Counted from the first letter of the stretch, positions 19,693 to 29,242 are shown. The stretch is 64,000 nucleotides of DNA from Tolumonas lignilytica (GCF_000527035.1 NZ_AZUK01000001.1:496001-560000); one strand, 5' to 3'. Notes: a model not told the origin generated them from the sequence alone. Made by a program: numbers and translations.

Positions 19693-20382
19693 TTAAATGC
19701 GGGAGGAGAAACGATATCCGGATCCACGAACGGTCTGAATCAATACTTCATGGCCTGTCACCGCCATGGCTTTACGTAAACGCCGAATATGCACATCGAC
19801 GGTACGATCTTCCACGTAAACGTTCGTTCCCCATACGTTATTTAATAGCTGTTCACGGCTATAAACACGCTCTGGATGTGTCATAAAGAAATGCAACAAG
19901 CGAAATTCGGTAGGCCCCATGTCCAACGGTAAATCATTGGCGGTGACGCGATGAGAAACAGGGTCGAGACGCAATCCCTGCACATCAATAACCTCTTCCG
20001 TTGCCGTAGGCACGGAGCGGCGCATCACGGCTTTAATCCGCGCGGTCAGCTCTTTTGGTGAAAACGGCTTGGTGATGTAATCGTCAGCGCCAACCTCAAG
20101 ACCCCGGACTTTATCTTCTTCTTCGCCGCGGGCGGTGAGCATGACAATCGGAATATTGCGGGTCAGCTCTTCCTGTTTCATCAGTTTGATAAACTGAATA
20201 CCACTACCACCAGGGATCATCCAATCCAACAAAATCAATTCAGGATAGGGTTCTTTCACCAGAGAAACCGCTTCTGAAAAATCGGCAGCCTCTATGGGTT
20301 CAAACCCTTTCTGTTCCAGCATGAAGCACAACATCTCTCGGATGGGGGCTTCGTCTTCAACGACTAATACGCGCATTGACAT
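19693..20382 (-). CDS. phoB: Phosphate regulon response regulator PhoB
   Basis: The 229-residue OmpR/PhoB-family regulator has a receiver domain with acidic pocket E9/D10, phospho-acceptor D53 (L-L-D-W-M-I-P-G) and Lys at about 105. A winged-helix DNA-binding domain follows, with the recognition helix near [11 protein letters not shown]. It activates Pho-box promoters, four of which are visible in this window including its own. It is the first gene of phoB-phoR, downstream of sbcDC. Confidence 0.97.
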   Translation of the reverse strand: MSMRVLVVEDEAPIREMLCFMLEQKGFEPIEAADFSEAVSLVKEPYPELILLDWMIPGGSGIQFIKLMKQEELTRNIPIVMLTARGEEEDKVRGLEVGADDYITKPFSPKELTARIKAVMRRSVPTATEEVIDVQGLRLDPVSHRVTANDLPLDMGPTEFRLLHFFMTHPERVYSREQLLNNVWGTNVYVEDRTVDVHIRRLRKAMAVTGHEVLIQTVRGSGYRFSSRI

Positions 20383-20414
20383 AATGCAAACCCTTTTATG
20401 ACAAATATGATGTC

Positions 20415-20448
20415 ATTATCGGAAGGTTTTGTGACAGTTTTATGATAG
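20415..20448 (-). promoter_or_regulatory. PhoB-dependent promoter of phoB (autoregulation)
   Basis: On the minus strand, 20448-20431 reads CTATCATAAAACTGTCAC, 17 of 18 matches to the Pho box and the best in the window. A GATAAT -10 hexamer (20420-20415, 5/6) follows after exactly 10 bp. It lies in the 83-bp gap between sbcC and phoB. Confidence 0.93.
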
Positions 20449-20465
20449 GCGTAATTCCTGTCATA

Positions 20466-23400
20466 TCAAGGCAATATGATTCTGCTTTCGCCTCCGCCTA
20501 AACTTTGTACTTTAATTTGCACGCCGATGCGCTCCACCAGCGTCTGCACATGGGAAATGACCCCCACCTGCCGCCCGGCGGCCTGTAGTGCATCGAGACT
20601 GGCGATGGCCGTATCTAGACTTTCTGGATCTAACGTGCCGAAACCTTCGTCAATGAACAGTGACTCAATTTTGGTGTCATGCGATGACAAAGATGACAAC
20701 CCTAACGCCAATGCTAAGGAAACCAGAAAACTCTCGCCACCAGACAGAGATTCAACAGCGCGAATATCATCGCCCATATCCCGGTCAATAACCTGCAGGG
20801 CTAAATCGGTGCCCGGCACACGCTGTAACTGATAACGCGGAGCCAACTCGGCCAGATGATGATTTGCCAGTCCGAGCAATTGCTCCAGCGTCAGACTTTG
20901 GGCAAACGTACGAAACTTGGCCCCATTCGCTGAACCAATCAGATCACTCAATTGCTGCCAGCGATCACTGATCTGTTGTTGGGCCTGATACGCCTGTTGT
21001 AACTGGCCTTGCGCGACGGAAGCCTCTTCTGCCTGCATTTGCAGACGTCGGATATCAAATAGCAGTTGTTCCAGATCCTGCGAATAAAGAGCGCATTCCT
21101 GCTGCATGGCTGACAGTTGTTCGGCAGATAAGCCTTGCCACTGGGGTTGCGCGGTGTATAAGGCATCACAACGTTTCTGCTGCAATGCCGTCTGTTGCTC
21201 TCGTTCCTGCAGACGTGTTTTGGCTTGCGTTAATAATTCGTCTTGATGTGCCAGTTGTTCGCGTTGCAAACGGACCTGCTCAATAGGCACCAATAGCAAC
21301 TGCCGGATATCATATTCATTAATCCCTAATTTCTGTTGCTGTTGCATGGTGCTGCGTAATAACGTGCGCAGCTGCGTCTGCAACTGTTCCAGATGATGTT
21401 GTTGGCTGGTAACCTGTGATTGCAAGGCAATCCGTTGTTCCTGCCAGTGTTGCAGTTTTTGCTGTTGCTGCTCGGCAAACTGACGATTTTGTTGCAAACG
21501 CTGTTGCCATTGCTGTTCCAATAATTCGACTGATTGTCCGCCCAGACATTGTTGTCGCTGCTGCAATAGTTGCTGATAATCGCCTTGAATACGGCTATGT
21601 TCTTGCTCTCGTAGCAACAATTGTTCACGCAATGTCTGTAACCGGCTGGAATGGGCCGAAACTTCCGTTTGCAGTTGCTGATATTGCTGATCGGTTTGAA
21701 TCCAGCGCTGATCGGCCAACTGATACTCCCGGCAGCCTTTCTGCCAGCCATGCAGCCAGGCCGCGCCCTGTTCCAGATTCAGATAAGTGCGCCACTCCAG
21801 CGGAGCCAACTGTTCATCCAGTGATTGCGCATTCTGCTGCATCCGCTGTAACAAAGAGGCTTGCTGTTGCTGTAACAATTCAAATGCACTCTGCAACTCG
21901 CCGCTTTGACTACGCAGTGTCATCAAATCACGTTCATATTCCTGAACTTTGACCATCACCTGTTTCTGTTGTGCCTGCAGGTATTGCTGACGTTCGAATT
22001 GCCCCCGACACCGTTCAAATTGCTGATGTAACTCGCCCGCCTGAATTGATTGCTGGTGCTGAACCTGCGTCAACTGAGTCATCACCGGTAACCATTGTGA
22101 CTCGACTTCCGGCCAAGCTGGGATCAGCAGGGTATATTCCTGGCGGATGTCCTTCCATTGCCCTTCCAGTGCTTGCAGAGAATTGGTCAGATGAGCCAAC
22201 TGATGTTCCAGCTCAGTGTCTGCTCGCACTGTTTGTTGTTCGGCTTCCTGTAACTGGGCGCTTTCAATCTGGCCACGATCCAGTTGTTGTTGCAGGAACA
22301 AATGCTGGCGCTCCAACTGTAACAACACATTGTCGGAAAGCGTTTCATGTTGATAAGGATGATGCTCTGACCCACACAAAGGACAAGGCTGATTTTCCTG
22401 CAGATAAACCCGATAGTCGTGTAACTGGCTACGCAACTGTGCTTGTTTCAGTGTTTGATGCACTTGATGATATTGTTCGCGGATCGCGCCCAGTTCCGGC
22501 AACAGCACCTGACGACGCAAGGCAATTTGTTGCAAGCTCAGGCGCAACTGATTCTGTCTTTGTAATAATTCGGCTCGCTGACGATGAAACTGTACGGCCT
22601 GTTCAGCCACTGCCTTTAAGTGATAACAACGCTCCGCAATTCCCTGCACTTCCTGCCAACGGTTTTGCAATTGCTGCAATGCCTGCCATTCCTGAGATTC
22701 ACCTTCCTGTTGCAGGCGATCCTTCAGACGCTGTAAGACTTCCTGTTGATCCTGATATTGATGGGTAACCGCAATCTGGGCTCGCTCCAGCTCTTTTAGC
22801 TGCTGTTGAAAGGTTGCAATTTGCTGATTTTGTTGCAGCCAGCGTTGTTGCTCGCCTAGGTAATCCTGCATTGCCGCTAATAGCGGCTGTTGTTGCTGCG
22901 CTTGTCGCTGCCAGTGCTGGTTTTCTTCCAGCCATTGCTTGAGTTCGGTCCGTTGTTGTTGTAGCTGCAGCAATAGATAGTGCTGTTGTTGCTGTAACTG
23001 ATGTTGTTGTGCGGTCTCAGTCTGCAATGTCGATAATTGCAGCGTTGATTGTTGCAGTTGTTGCTGGCGCTCTTTTAAGGAATTATCCAGTTCTCTGGCC
23101 TGATGCATTTCACGCTGTAACAAGGCGAATGCCGCATCGTCCTGATCCCGTTGTTCTACAGCCTGCTGATATTGTTGATTGAGCGGCTGTTCATGCTCAT
23201 GATGTTGTGCCAGTTGTGACTGCCGTTGTTGTAATGTCTCGGTGACTTGCTGCAACTCAAGCTGGGTACGATCCAATTGTTCATGTTCTGAACGGGCGAC
23301 CTGCACTTTTTCCAGCAACGTCAGTCTCTGACGGGCCTGCTCCTGAGCCAACCACGCCGCTGTTGTGACTTGTAACGCCTCTTTCGATTCTGCCGTGGCA

Positions 23401-24227
23401 TTCTGTAACTCATGCAGACGCCGTTGCATCTCCTGCCATTCCTGCAGCAGGCTGAGTTGTTGTGCATTTTGTTTTTGCTGCAAGGACAGGGTCTGTAACT
23501 GCCATTGCAGATTGTCACGATCTTCCTGACTAAACTGTGGTTGTTCCGCCAACTTGCTTTCTAACATCGCCAACCGCTGACGTTCTTCTTTGCTGCGCTC
23601 GTAAGCGGCAATCGATAGTGCGGAATAATGCTCCGTGCCGGTCATGCGTTCTAATAAAGAGGATCGTTCATCCATACTGGCTTTCAGAAAGGCCGCAAAA
23701 TCCCCTTGCGGTAAAATCACCGCCCGACGAAACTGCTCCCAATTTAACCCGATTTTGTCATCAATCTGACCTTGTACATCGCGCTGGCTGCCAGCATAGG
23801 TGACACCCTCTGCCGAGAGCTGATGCAACGAACGCTCCTGTTTCTGACATTTGCCATCTGGCCGATTACGCGCCCGGCGCACTGACCAGCGGGCGCAATA
23901 TTTTTCCCCATCACGTGCGGTGAAATCGACTTCGGCATAACCGGACACCGCCCCACGGCTTAAAATCAGTCGAACATCGTTCGCTTTCAAGCGCTCGTTA
24001 TCATCCGCACGACCAATCTCTGCCATGTTTTTTTTATTGCTGGGGAAGCGGGCGATCTGATCATAAAGAGCCAGACAGATGGCATCCAGGATCGTGCTTT
24101 TACCCGCGCCGGTGTTACCAGTGATGGCAAACAAGCCACTATCCCCCAGGCGTCCATTAGTAAAATCAATATCAAAGGCATGTGTCAGACTGGCCAGATT
24201 CTCGCCACGAACCGCTAATATTTTCAT
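20466..24227 (-). CDS. sbcC: Exonuclease SbcC, SMC/Rad50-type subunit
   Basis: The 1253-residue ATPase of the SbcCD (Mre11-Rad50 type) nuclease cleaves hairpins and protein-blocked DNA ends. Walker A G-N-T-G-A-G-K-S-T is at about 37-45. A zinc hook C-P-L-C sits near residue 617, between two very long coiled-coil arms. The ABC signature L-S-G-G-E-S is at about 1157 and Walker B F-I-D-E-G-F-G-T-L-D near 1195. It is about 200 residues longer than E. coli SbcC (1048). The extra length is in the arms, which are extremely Gln-rich. That composition opens long spurious frames on the other strand. It starts 1 bp after the sbcD stop, so translation is coupled. Confidence 0.96.
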   Translation of the reverse strand: MKILAVRGENLASLTHAFDIDFTNGRLGDSGLFAITGNTGAGKSTILDAICLALYDQIARFPSNKKNMAEIGRADDNERLKANDVRLILSRGAVSGYAEVDFTARDGEKYCARWSVRRARNRPDGKCQKQERSLHQLSAEGVTYAGSQRDVQGQIDDKIGLNWEQFRRAVILPQGDFAAFLKASMDERSSLLERMTGTEHYSALSIAAYERSKEERQRLAMLESKLAEQPQFSQEDRDNLQWQLQTLSLQQKQNAQQLSLLQEWQEMQRRLHELQNATAESKEALQVTTAAWLAQEQARQRLTLLEKVQVARSEHEQLDRTQLELQQVTETLQQRQSQLAQHHEHEQPLNQQYQQAVEQRDQDDAAFALLQREMHQARELDNSLKERQQQLQQSTLQLSTLQTETAQQHQLQQQQHYLLLQLQQQRTELKQWLEENQHWQRQAQQQQPLLAAMQDYLGEQQRWLQQNQQIATFQQQLKELERAQIAVTHQYQDQQEVLQRLKDRLQQEGESQEWQALQQLQNRWQEVQGIAERCYHLKAVAEQAVQFHRQRAELLQRQNQLRLSLQQIALRRQVLLPELGAIREQYHQVHQTLKQAQLRSQLHDYRVYLQENQPCPLCGSEHHPYQHETLSDNVLLQLERQHLFLQQQLDRGQIESAQLQEAEQQTVRADTELEHQLAHLTNSLQALEGQWKDIRQEYTLLIPAWPEVESQWLPVMTQLTQVQHQQSIQAGELHQQFERCRGQFERQQYLQAQQKQVMVKVQEYERDLMTLRSQSGELQSAFELLQQQQASLLQRMQQNAQSLDEQLAPLEWRTYLNLEQGAAWLHGWQKGCREYQLADQRWIQTDQQYQQLQTEVSAHSSRLQTLREQLLLREQEHSRIQGDYQQLLQQRQQCLGGQSVELLEQQWQQRLQQNRQFAEQQQQKLQHWQEQRIALQSQVTSQQHHLEQLQTQLRTLLRSTMQQQQKLGINEYDIRQLLLVPIEQVRLQREQLAHQDELLTQAKTRLQEREQQTALQQKRCDALYTAQPQWQGLSAEQLSAMQQECALYSQDLEQLLFDIRRLQMQAEEASVAQGQLQQAYQAQQQISDRWQQLSDLIGSANGAKFRTFAQSLTLEQLLGLANHHLAELAPRYQLQRVPGTDLALQVIDRDMGDDIRAVESLSGGESFLVSLALALGLSSLSSHDTKIESLFIDEGFGTLDPESLDTAIASLDALQAAGRQVGVISHVQTLVERIGVQIKVQSLGGGESRIILP

Positions 24228-24228
24228 T

Positions 24229-25470
24229 TCAAACGTTCTCCAGCGCGGTTTCTAATTCCTGAAAGCAACCGAGTAATTGTTCATCTGGCTTAGCCGCATA
24301 TTGTCGCTGATAACATAGCTCAAACACTTCTTGCGGCGATAATGAATCTAAAGGAATGCTGGTCATTTGGTCGGCGATACCTAAACCATGACCACTGTAT
24401 TCGGTGTGTATCCGCGCCAGTCTGACCGGCTTATCAGCCAAGGCCGCCAAGATTCGTTCCCTTAGCCGGGCCTCGGGTTTTTCCAGGCGAACCCGCACCT
24501 CCAGAAACGGTTGCTGATGATGCGGCAGATCGGTCAGAGCAAGTGCCGTCAGTGCTTTCAGCACTTCATCAAGTGGTGCCGGTGTTGCCGGGATCCGCAA
24601 GATTTCGACGATTTGCGGTATCCGAACTTTATCGCTGACTGTAATTTGATGGTCGGTGATTGTGAGTTCAAGCAACTGGTGTGGATAATGTTGTTCGGCC
24701 AGTGAGAGTGGCAACGGAGAGCCCGCATAACAGACCCGCGCACTCAATGACTGGGCCAAATGCAGATGCCCCAAAGCGACATAGTCAGCCCCGTTGAATA
24801 CCGACAATGGTAAGGCATGCTGGTTACCGCCTAAGATCTTTCTTTCCGATAATTCGGAAAGTTCGCCACTTTGCAGATAAGCGTGCCCCATTGCGATTAA
24901 CGGTTGATCGGCTGTGCGTTGTGCATTGATATAACTGAAAACCTGCTGATACACCTCGGCTACCCCGATTATCAGTCGATCATCCTGATCATCTTGTCGC
25001 TCATCATTAAGACGCAAATCGGCACTACGCAGGAAAGGCACAGCCGCACACCAGGCCTGTATCTGGCCCGTTTTATCTTTTAATGGGATAGCGAGTTTCT
25101 GACAGTCCAGCAGACCATTAGAATCACGTTCGATAGCACCAATCAGATGTAAATCAAAGGATTTCAGCAATTCATGCGGCGCATCCAGTTTCGAGGGCGA
25201 ATCGTGATTACCAGCGATGATGATGACATTCAGGTGTGGACGTTGCTGACGAAGGGTTGCTAAAAACTGGTAAAACAACTGCCAACTGGTTGCCGACGGA
25301 TTGGCAGTATCAAACACATCGCCCGCCACCAGCAAGCCATCAATATCTCGCGCAGCAATTTCATTCATTAACCAATCGAGAAAGGTACGGTGCTCGAAAT
25401 AACGCTCATGACCGTGTAAACGATGTCCCAGATGCCAGTCGGCGGTATGCAGTAATTTCACAGTTTTCAA
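24229..25470 (-). CDS. sbcD: Exonuclease SbcD, Mre11-type nuclease subunit
   Basis: The 413-residue calcineurin-like phosphoesterase carries the metal-binding motifs of Mre11/SbcD: D-W-H-L-G at residues 11-15, G-D-V-F-D near 50, G-N-H-D-S near 93, and G-H-A-Y plus G-H-L-H further on. It is the manganese-dependent nuclease partner of SbcC. The capping domain and C-terminal SbcC-binding helices appear complete. It precedes sbcC with a 1-bp gap and follows the GNAT gene by 51 bp in the same direction. Confidence 0.97.
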   Translation of the reverse strand: MKTVKLLHTADWHLGHRLHGHERYFEHRTFLDWLMNEIAARDIDGLLVAGDVFDTANPSATSWQLFYQFLATLRQQRPHLNVIIIAGNHDSPSKLDAPHELLKSFDLHLIGAIERDSNGLLDCQKLAIPLKDKTGQIQAWCAAVPFLRSADLRLNDERQDDQDDRLIIGVAEVYQQVFSYINAQRTADQPLIAMGHAYLQSGELSELSERKILGGNQHALPLSVFNGADYVALGHLHLAQSLSARVCYAGSPLPLSLAEQHYPHQLLELTITDHQITVSDKVRIPQIVEILRIPATPAPLDEVLKALTALALTDLPHHQQPFLEVRVRLEKPEARLRERILAALADKPVRLARIHTEYSGHGLGIADQMTSIPLDSLSPQEVFELCYQRQYAAKPDEQLLGCFQELETALENV

Positions 25471-25521
25471 CTACAGATCAGGAAGTAATTACCCGTAACA
25501 TGATGGCAAAGCCATGCTTTT

Positions 25522-25953
25522 TCAAGCGTCACGACACTCCATCCAATATTCATCCAATTGCCATACCGGATGTTTATGCGCTTCTTTGATCTTAAAACCC
25601 TGCTTCTGATAGAACTCAATTTCGTCAACATGGTCTGCACAGGCACGGTGGTATAATATCGGATGGTGCCGCTTGACCAGCCCCAGCAACTCCTCGGCCA
25701 ATTGCTGCCGTGGGCACGTCGGTTCGACATAAAGCTCCAGCAACTCATCGGCCTTTAATGCGACAAAACCCACCAGATGATCCTCATCATCCGCGACCCA
25801 AACTTCGGTTCCGCACTCCAGTTGCTTACGCATCGATTCCTGTCTGTGCCACCAGGTTGCCGCCGGCAAAAACTCATCGGCGTGCAACGACGCCTGCAGC
25901 CAGATGGCTGTCAATTGCGGCATATCTTGTGGTTCGCTGCGTCGAATCACCAT
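25522..25953 (-). CDS. GNAT family N-acetyltransferase, YjaB-like
   Basis: The 143-residue protein fits a compact GNAT domain. An R-x-x-E/D N-terminal strand is followed by A-D-D-E-D-H-L-V-G-F-V-A as the central strand, an E-L-Y-V-E-P segment, and a late Y-Q-K-Q-G-F motif. The acetyl-CoA loop, usually Q/R-x-x-G-x-G/A, is poorly conserved here: R-Q-Q-L-A replaces the Gly-rich sequence, as in some YjaB-type members. The substrate is unknown. It lies just upstream of sbcDC and could be cotranscribed, but nothing ties it functionally to that nuclease. Confidence 0.82.
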   Translation of the reverse strand: MVIRRSEPQDMPQLTAIWLQASLHADEFLPAATWWHRQESMRKQLECGTEVWVADDEDHLVGFVALKADELLELYVEPTCPRQQLAEELLGLVKRHHPILYHRACADHVDEIEFYQKQGFKIKEAHKHPVWQLDEYWMECRDA

Positions 25954-26116
25954 GGCTTACTCCAAAACAAGCTTATTTTTAGTTTACCCAGCGCAGCAGA
26001 ATAGGTAGTCAGGTGGTTATCAGGTTGTGAAACAGCTCCGCTTTTTATCTGGGGAATGCCGAAGCGATCACAATGCTGTTAGAATGCGTTTTCTTTGAAA
26101 CATGCCAGAGGTCGCC

Positions 26117-27025
26117 ATGTGGTTTAAAAACCTGCAACTGTATCGTTTTACTCGTCCGTTTGAACACGATGCTGACAGCTTGGAGAAAATGCTGCAGAGC
26201 CATCTGTTTACGCCTTGTGGTAATCAGGATATGAGCAAATTCGGTTGGGTTTCCCCGCTGGGAAGACATGCAGAAGTACTGGTGCACGAAGCGCAGGGAC
26301 AACTGTTGTTGTGTGCCAGAAAGGAAGAAAAAATGCTGCCAGCATCGGTCATCAAAGACACGCTGCAGGAAAAAATCGATGAAATGGAAGCTGCTCAGGG
26401 CCGCGCACTGAAGAAAAAAGAAAAAGAGGCCCTGAAGGAAGAGATCCTGCATACCCTGCTGCCCCGCGCCTTTACCCGCTCCAGCCAGACTTTCCTTTGG
26501 ATCAATCCGGCTGAAAAATATCTGGTCGTTGATGCCAGTTCCGCCAAAAAAGCCGATGACGTGCTCTCGCTGTTGCGCAAATGCACCGGTAGCTTGCCTG
26601 TCGTGCCGTTTGCGTTACAGAATCCACCGGAAATCACCATGACCGAGTGGCTGAATGACGGAGCCGCCCCCGGTGGTTTTGTGTTGGAAGATGAAGCCGA
26701 ACTGCGTTCAGCATTGGAACACGGTGGCATCATCCGCTGTAAAGAACAGGATCTGGTAACTGAAGAAATCAAAGCGCATCTGCTGGCCGATAAACTGGTG
26801 ACTAAATTGGCACTGAATTGGTCAGACACCGTCAGTTTTGTATTAGCGGATGATTTATCTATTAAGCGCCTGAAATTCAGTGAAGAACTGCGCGAGCAGA
26901 ATGATGATGTGCTCTCGGAAGATCACACAGCCCGTCTGGATGCCGACTTCGCCCTGATGACCGGTGAACTGGCGAAATTCGTTCCTGAACTGATTGCCGC
27001 ACTGGGCGGAGAAAAAGCGGAATAG
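26117..27025 (+). CDS. rdgC: Recombination-associated protein RdgC
   Basis: The 302-residue protein matches RdgC over its length (E. coli 303). It opens with W-F-K-N-L, has the F-T-P-C-G-x-Q-D-M segment near residue 35, L-L-P-R-A-F in the middle, and ends with the conserved D-A-D-F-x-L-M-T-G-E-L block. RdgC forms a ring-shaped dimer around DNA and limits RecA filament formation. I chose ATG 26117, which is preceded by AGAGG with 6-7 bp spacing and matches the family start; an in-frame ATG at 26102 would add five residues. A terminator follows the gene. Confidence 0.95.
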   Translation: MWFKNLQLYRFTRPFEHDADSLEKMLQSHLFTPCGNQDMSKFGWVSPLGRHAEVLVHEAQGQLLLCARKEEKMLPASVIKDTLQEKIDEMEAAQGRALKKKEKEALKEEILHTLLPRAFTRSSQTFLWINPAEKYLVVDASSAKKADDVLSLLRKCTGSLPVVPFALQNPPEITMTEWLNDGAAPGGFVLEDEAELRSALEHGGIIRCKEQDLVTEEIKAHLLADKLVTKLALNWSDTVSFVLADDLSIKRLKFSEELREQNDDVLSEDHTARLDADFALMTGELAKFVPELIAALGGEKAE

Positions 27026-27065
27026 TCGCATCCGTTCAGAGCCAAACCAGAGAAAAACACTGGAT

Positions 27066-27104
27066 AAAACAGCGGTTATGAGAATTTCATTCCGCTGTTT
27101 TTTC
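27066..27104 (+). terminator. Terminator after rdgC
   Basis: AAAACAGCGG (27066-27075) pairs with CCGCTGTTTT (27092-27101) and is followed by more T. The loop itself contains ATGA/TCAT, which extends the structure. Confidence 0.85.
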
Positions 27105-27223
27105 AGATATATCCTTCATACTCGTTCCAGAGTACAATCCGCGCGCACAATGCCATTAGGCCGCGTGCACGGTGCCATCAGGTGGCATCTTACTGACCTG
27201 TGATCAGACCAAGAGAGAACAAT

Positions 27224-28588
27224 ATGTTTAAACCCGAATTACTGTCTCCAGCGGGAACGCTGAAGAACATGCGTTATGCCTATGCTTACGGTGCCGATGC
27301 CGTTTATGCCGGTCAGCCTCGTTACAGTCTGCGTGTGCGCAATAACGAATTTGATCACGCCAATCTGCAATTGGGGATCAACGAAGCGCATGACTTAGGT
27401 AAAAAGCTGTACGTCGTTGCCAATATTCAGCCACATAACTCCAAGCTGAAGACCTTCGTACGTGACATGAAACCTGTAGTCGATATGGGACCGGACGCCT
27501 TAATCATGTCCGATCCGGGCCTGATCATGATGGTGCGTGAACACTTCCCTGAAATGCCGGTACACCTGTCAGTACAAGCCAACGCGGTTAACTGGGCAAC
27601 CGTCAAATTCTGGGAAAAAATGGGGCTGGAGCGTGTCATTCTGTCTCGTGAACTCTCTATCGAAGAAATTGAAGAGATCCGCCAACAGTGCCCGGATATC
27701 GAACTGGAAGTGTTCGTACATGGCGCACTCTGCATGGCCTATTCCGGCCGTTGCCTGCTGTCTGGTTATCTGAACAAGCGCGACCCGAATCAGGGCACCT
27801 GTACCAATGCCTGCCGCTGGGAATACAACGTGCATGAAGGCAAGCAGGATGATGTTGGCCAGATCGTGCATAAGCAAGAACCCATCCCAGTGAAAGTCGA
27901 GCCGACTTTGGGTGTGGGTGCCCCCAGCGATGCGCTGGTGCTCTTGGAAGAGAAAAATCGTCCGGGTGAGTTCATGACCGCGTTTGAAGATGAACACGGT
28001 ACTTACATCATGAACTCACGCGATCTGCGCGCCATCCAGCATGTTGAACGACTAAGCAAACTGGGCGTACATTCGCTGAAAATTGAAGGCCGCACAAAAT
28101 CGTTCTACTACTGTGCCCGTACAGCTCAGGTATATCGTCAGGCGATTGATGATGCGGCTGCTGGTAAGCTATTTAACCCGGATCTGATGAAAACTTTGGA
28201 AAATCTGGCTCACCGTGGTTACACCGAAGGTTTCCTGCGTCGCCATGTGCATTCTGATTATCAGAACTATGATTACGGTTATTCCGTTTCTGACAGTCAG
28301 CAATTTGTCGGCGAAGTGCTGGAACGTACCGCTAATGGCATGGCGAAGATTGCCGTAAAAAACAAATTCATGCTGGGCAACAGTCTGGAGCTGATGACGC
28401 CACAAGGAAATGTGAGCTTTGCGTTGTCACATCTGGAAAACAAAAAAGGTGAACAGATTGAAGTAGCACCCGGTGATGGCCATATCGTGCAGATCCCGGT
28501 ACCGGACAATATTGACCTGAATTTCGCTATTTTGCTGCGGAATTTGAACGAAACGGAAACCACTCGCCAGCCACACGCGGTGGTTTAA
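27224..28588 (+). CDS. trhP: tRNA 5-hydroxyuridine synthase TrhP (YegQ, peptidase U32 family)
   Basis: The 454-residue protein belongs to the U32 family and matches E. coli YegQ/TrhP in length. It begins P-E-L-L-S-P-A-G and has the family signature around E-V-F-V-H-G-A-L-C. A cysteine group follows (S-G-R-C, then T-C-T-N-A-C-R-W) consistent with iron-sulfur binding. TrhP hydroxylates U34 of several tRNAs to ho5U, the precursor of cmo5U/mo5U, using a prephenate-dependent route. I chose ATG 27224 (GAGAGAAC upstream) because it gives the conserved N-terminus. Two nucleotides separate it from the ferredoxin gene yfhL, so these are one transcript. Confidence 0.94.
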   Translation: MFKPELLSPAGTLKNMRYAYAYGADAVYAGQPRYSLRVRNNEFDHANLQLGINEAHDLGKKLYVVANIQPHNSKLKTFVRDMKPVVDMGPDALIMSDPGLIMMVREHFPEMPVHLSVQANAVNWATVKFWEKMGLERVILSRELSIEEIEEIRQQCPDIELEVFVHGALCMAYSGRCLLSGYLNKRDPNQGTCTNACRWEYNVHEGKQDDVGQIVHKQEPIPVKVEPTLGVGAPSDALVLLEEKNRPGEFMTAFEDEHGTYIMNSRDLRAIQHVERLSKLGVHSLKIEGRTKSFYYCARTAQVYRQAIDDAAAGKLFNPDLMKTLENLAHRGYTEGFLRRHVHSDYQNYDYGYSVSDSQQFVGEVLERTANGMAKIAVKNKFMLGNSLELMTPQGNVSFALSHLENKKGEQIEVAPGDGHIVQIPVPDNIDLNFAILLRNLNETETTRQPHAVV

Positions 28589-28590
28589 TA

Positions 28591-28845
28591 ATGGCTTTAT
28601 TGATCACCGAGGCTTGCACTAATTGCGATATGTGCGAGCCGGAATGTCCGAATCAGGCCATTACCATGGGCGATCAGGTTTATGAAATTAGCCCTGATCG
28701 TTGTACCGAATGTGTGGGTTTCTATGAGGAACCCACCTGTGTGCGGGTGTGTCCGATCAACTGTATTATCAGTGATCCGGCACATCCGGAATCTGAACTG
28801 GAATTGTTAAACAAATTTATATCGCTCTACGAAAAAGGAGACTAA
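28591..28845 (+). CDS. yfhL: YfhL family 4Fe-4S ferredoxin
   Basis: The 84-residue ferredoxin carries two cysteine sets. The first is C-x2-C-x2-C-x3-C-P (residues 9-20, C-T-N-C-D-M-C-E-P-E-C-P). The second is C-x2-C-x8-C-x3-C-P with the long inter-Cys loop typical of the YfhL/Alv ferredoxin group, which binds two 4Fe-4S clusters of very low potential. In E. coli yfhL lies elsewhere in the genome. Here it sits between trhP and a glutaredoxin with essentially no gaps, which suggests that it donates electrons to, or is matured with, the tRNA hydroxylase. That link is inference from context. Confidence 0.95.
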   Translation: MALLITEACTNCDMCEPECPNQAITMGDQVYEISPDRCTECVGFYEEPTCVRVCPINCIISDPAHPESELELLNKFISLYEKGD

Positions 28846-29088
28846 ATGGAACCAGTAATTATTTATGGCAAACCCGACTGCCCTTACTGTGAAATGGCCG
28901 TGAAGTTTTGTGAAGAACGTGACTTTGCGTTTACCTACATTGATCTGTTCGCAACCGGGATGACTGTTGCCGATCTGCAGAAAAAAGTCGGTCAGCCTGT
29001 GCGTACCGTACCGCAGATTTTTGTCGGTAAAAAACATGTAGGCGGCTACACCGACTTCTACAAAGCCGTTACCGAAAACCAGATCTAA
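28846..29088 (+). CDS. grxA: Glutaredoxin, GrxA-like
   Basis: The 80-residue thioltransferase has the active site C12-P-Y-C15. The T-V-P-Q-I-F-V cis-proline loop and the H-V-G-G-Y-T-D-F glutathione-binding motif match E. coli Grx1 more closely than Grx3. It reduces disulfides using glutathione. Its ATG follows the yfhL stop with no gap, so it is the third gene of trhP-yfhL-grxA. Whether it serves general reduction or this pathway is unknown. Confidence 0.92.
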   Translation: MEPVIIYGKPDCPYCEMAVKFCEERDFAFTYIDLFATGMTVADLQKKVGQPVRTVPQIFVGKKHVGGYTDFYKAVTENQI

Positions 29089-29164
29089 CCTGCTTAAACT
29101 CCATCTGGAGCTCAGTGGCACGGATGCCGCTATCAACAATTTTACGTTCCCCGCCAAAAGAACA

Positions 29165-29193
29165 TTGCCTGTTTCCTCCCCTCACCCTATAAT
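29165..29193 (+). promoter_or_regulatory. Sigma-70-type promoter of suhB
   Basis: TTGCCT (29165-29170), a 17-bp spacer and a perfect TATAAT (29188-29193) lie about 50 bp before the suhB start. Confidence 0.75.
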
Positions 29194-29242
29194 CGCGCGG
29201 TTTTCTTAACCCCGTTCTTTAACATCCAGTGGTGAATCCATT

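Noticed and set aside
21971..22768. 265-codon plus-strand ORF opposite sbcC, plus several similar ones at 21416-21952 and 20476-20832
   Set aside because: They are antisense to the Gln-rich coiled-coil codons of sbcC, whose composition removes stops. The products are low-complexity with no fold or ribosome site.
29095..29112. CTCCA/TGGAG hairpin after grxA as a terminator
   Set aside because: The stem has only five pairs and no T-tract follows.
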